A stretch of 35,322 bases of DNA, taken from contig CAMPET010000349.1 of assembly GCA_946803715.1 (NCBI GenBank), positions 1-35,322 on the forward strand, read 5' to 3'. Below, one piece after another: positions 34,001-35,322 of this stretch. Position numbers and translations under genes: made by a program. The notes under the pieces are model-generated. The model worked only from the letters and a program-made list of their open reading frames with translations. It did no database searches and had not been told where the DNA came from. Within the stretch, counting starts at the first letter, position 1; the number at the start of each line of letters is the position of its first letter. This DNA comes from Beroe ovata. Lineage: Eukaryota > Ctenophora > Nuda > Beroida > Beroidae.

Positions 34001-35053
34001 CTTCAAAGATATATGTATTCCAATCGATGTAATTGGGCCCCTTAAATCGTCAGTTAAATTGCTTTTCACCTTCCAATGAAAATGACAAATTCTGTTCGGG
34101 AGAATTGGGGGTGAAAAACCAGAAGCCACCACGTTTTCATTATGCATTCTTGACTTTGTAATTGTAAATTACGATTTAATAAGTACCTTTAGACTTGGTG
34201 TGATAACTTTCTTACCCTCCTTGATGCCTTTGTATCCTCTTAAACCCATCCTTACATCCTCCAAAACCCAACTTTGTATCGATGTAAATCCTCTCCAAAG
34301 ATAGGTTACCCAGATCGGAAAGTGTGGAAGTGGGCGCTACATGTCCACTTATTTCAAGAGAATTGTAGATGAATACGTTGCAAGGAAACGAGCTAAAGTT
34401 CAAGGACCGGGTGAGTTGTCGGGTGAGATGCGCGCGACGCACGTGCGTGAGACGCGCATTTAGAAAACATGCGTGATTGTACATCATTGAGTACATAAAC
34501 ACGTGTATCTCAATTTTGAACTACTATAAAACATGTCACGAAGCTAGGTATATAATTGTCATCAAATCTACTGATATAATACTGAAACCGTATATATTTG
34601 ATGATGAGTATGCGCGTCGCGGTGAAATGTGATAATTTGACACTTACAAGGTCCAATTTGCATATGTAACCTACTGCTACCAACTCTCTCTCTCTCATTA
34701 ATTCGAACATATGTCGTGATGTTTTGTGATGAACGGAAACTACTACTCTTCTTCCACCATTACAACTTTTATGAATGTTTGTGAGTCCAATGGACTGATG
34801 GACTCAAAACATTCAGTCCATATCTTAGAAATTCTTCATTACAATCGCTATATCCCAAGATAAGTAGTAGTACAGTACGTGTGTGTACCGCGGATATCTC
34901 CATTTGGCGCCTCTGTGTTTCCTACTCTGAGATAAGATCAATCATCAACACGATAGTGTATCCGGTATTTCATCACATTCCCTCAATGCTGTGGGTGTGG
35001 TGGTTTTTGGTTGCAGTCCTTGTGGATTTGACTGGGGTCAGTTTTTTGAAATT
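28484..35053 (+). CDS. 5' exons of an Arg/Ser/Gly-rich protein gene (incomplete)
   Basis: Exon 1 28484-28575 and exon 2 28741-28892 join in phase 2 (GTGAGA donor, CCACAG acceptor) and exon 2 ends at GTAAGT in phase 1. The protein starts MSHRTSLGGGRMMAGP and continues with Ser/Thr/Arg-rich sequence (TSYGRTSLSSKGF, RDSRVADRVRSSIRRIS), then ENPKEKTGKGLGTLDESVED. The head resembles the basic Ser/Arg/Gly-rich heads of intermediate filament proteins, but no coiled-coil rod is in view, so this is only a suggestion. A possible third exon is 35017-35053 (TTGCAG acceptor, GTAAGT donor, in-phase LVDLTGVSFLKL) after a ~6.1-kb intron. The remainder lies beyond the window. Exons 1-2 are fairly secure; exon 3 is weak. 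Confidence 0.55.
30987..31062. repeat. Poly-G/N/poly-C junction
   Basis: Twelve G (30987-30998), one N, then 63 C (31000-31062). A G run butted against a C run with an N between them is typical of an unresolved gap or a misjoined homopolymer rather than natural sequence. Confidence 0.85.
31172..31280. promoter_or_regulatory. Cluster of seven CACGTG E-boxes
   Basis: CACGTG at 31172, 31188, 31222, 31237, 31244, 31254 and 31275, most in the context TCACGTG with flanking GTGTC words. CACGTG is the canonical site of bHLH-leucine-zipper factors (MYC/MAX, USF, MITF/TFE types). Irregular spacing argues against a simple minisatellite, although short GTGTCACGTG units clearly recur. Confidence 0.6.
31307..31613. 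repeat. Duplicated G-rich block around N 31527
   Basis: 31307-31391 and 31528-31613 share CCTGTCACATTGGAGGAGAG, the GGGGGAGTGGGGG tract and the ATTAATAATGTCGC stretch, then diverge. The second copy begins right after N at 31527. Unlike the other two overlaps the match is short, with an apparent ~28-bp indel and divergence afterwards, so this could be divergent alleles or a misjoin. Confidence 0.7.
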
Positions 35054-35293
35054 GTAAGTTTTATCGGACGTTTTTCAGGCGAAATTTGTTGATATTCAAT
35101 CTCAGTCTTGTTTAGATCATTCAAAAAAGAAAGTTCTTGTAAACTTCCTAACTTGATACCATCCCATCTGTAGATGATAATGTTCACTGCTTCGAGACCA
35201 TCGCAGCTCACGCTATCTATAGTCCATTAGAGTATCATAATACCCAGAGCTGAATATATGCTTGTTATAAAACGTGGCTGTCTAGAGTCACGC

Positions 35294-35322
35294 ACACACA
35301 CGCACACACACACACACACACA
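35294..35322. repeat. (CA)n microsatellite at window end
   Basis: CA dinucleotide run broken by CG, extending to the last base of the window. Confidence 0.9.

Larger units (their letters stand above)
28893..35016. other. Putative first large intron or intergenic sequence
   Basis: About 6.1 kb, AT-rich, with no recognised exon. Notable contents are the G/C homopolymer junction (30987-31062), the CACGTG cluster (31172-31280), a duplicated G-rich block around N 31527, and CACGTG words at 29130, 29151, 33115 and 34499. Confidence 0.4.

Noticed and set aside
1-35322. CRISPR array, bacterial operons or prophage
   Set aside because: No regularly spaced short repeats; all confident genes contain spliceosomal introns and have eukaryotic functions.

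Overview
This is eukaryotic, almost certainly animal, genomic DNA. The genes are split by short spliceosomal introns (about 40 to 600 bp, GT..AG with clean phase bookkeeping), there is no operon structure, and microsatellites, MITE-like inverted repeats and long AT-rich intergenic stretches are present. A radial-spoke gene implies a lineage with motile cilia. I cannot name the species; a non-vertebrate metazoan with high heterozygosity fits best. Single Ns at 14454 and 21860 are flanked by near-identical overlapping blocks, which looks like contig ends (two haplotypes) placed side by side rather than real tandem duplications.

Layout. 1-970: AT-rich, no gene recognised. 969-2943 (-): a spliced gene encoding a very basic protein with eleven perfect-length 17-residue repeats; phase-compatible exons extend it to 3087-3163 and about 3275. 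3514-4103 (-): a KH-domain gene (or the 5' part of the same gene). 5038-6530: three head-to-tail copies of a ~513/546-bp unit. 7443-7950 (-): candidate four-exon gene for a 53-aa basic protein. 8551-8656: small MITE. 8995-9329, possibly to 9860 (-): exons of a putative secreted Cys-containing protein. 10689-15239 (+): complete RSPH14 gene (9 exons, 341 aa), with a 515-aa single-pass membrane receptor-like gene nested on the opposite strand in its intron 6 (12287-13934). 15807-16030: hairpin MITE of the same family as the 8.5-kb copy. 16469-17163 (-): complete four-exon gene for a 118-aa protein with a single dsRNA-binding motif. 18313-21204 (+): complete 11-exon NFS1, mitochondrial cysteine desulfurase, 437 aa. 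21205-28250: mostly non-coding, with a haplotype-overlap block and a CACGTG-bearing inverted repeat. 28251-35053 (+): TATA promoter and first exons of an Arg/Ser/Gly-rich protein gene, unidentified, continuing out of the window.

The genes do not form one pathway: NFS1 is mitochondrial Fe-S housekeeping, RSPH14 is axonemal, and the remainder are lineage-specific or unidentified. The most distinctive points are the 17-aa-repeat gene and its possible fusion to a KH domain, the nested receptor gene, the miniature dsRBM protein, and an excess of CACGTG sites, including seven within 109 bp at 31172-31280.
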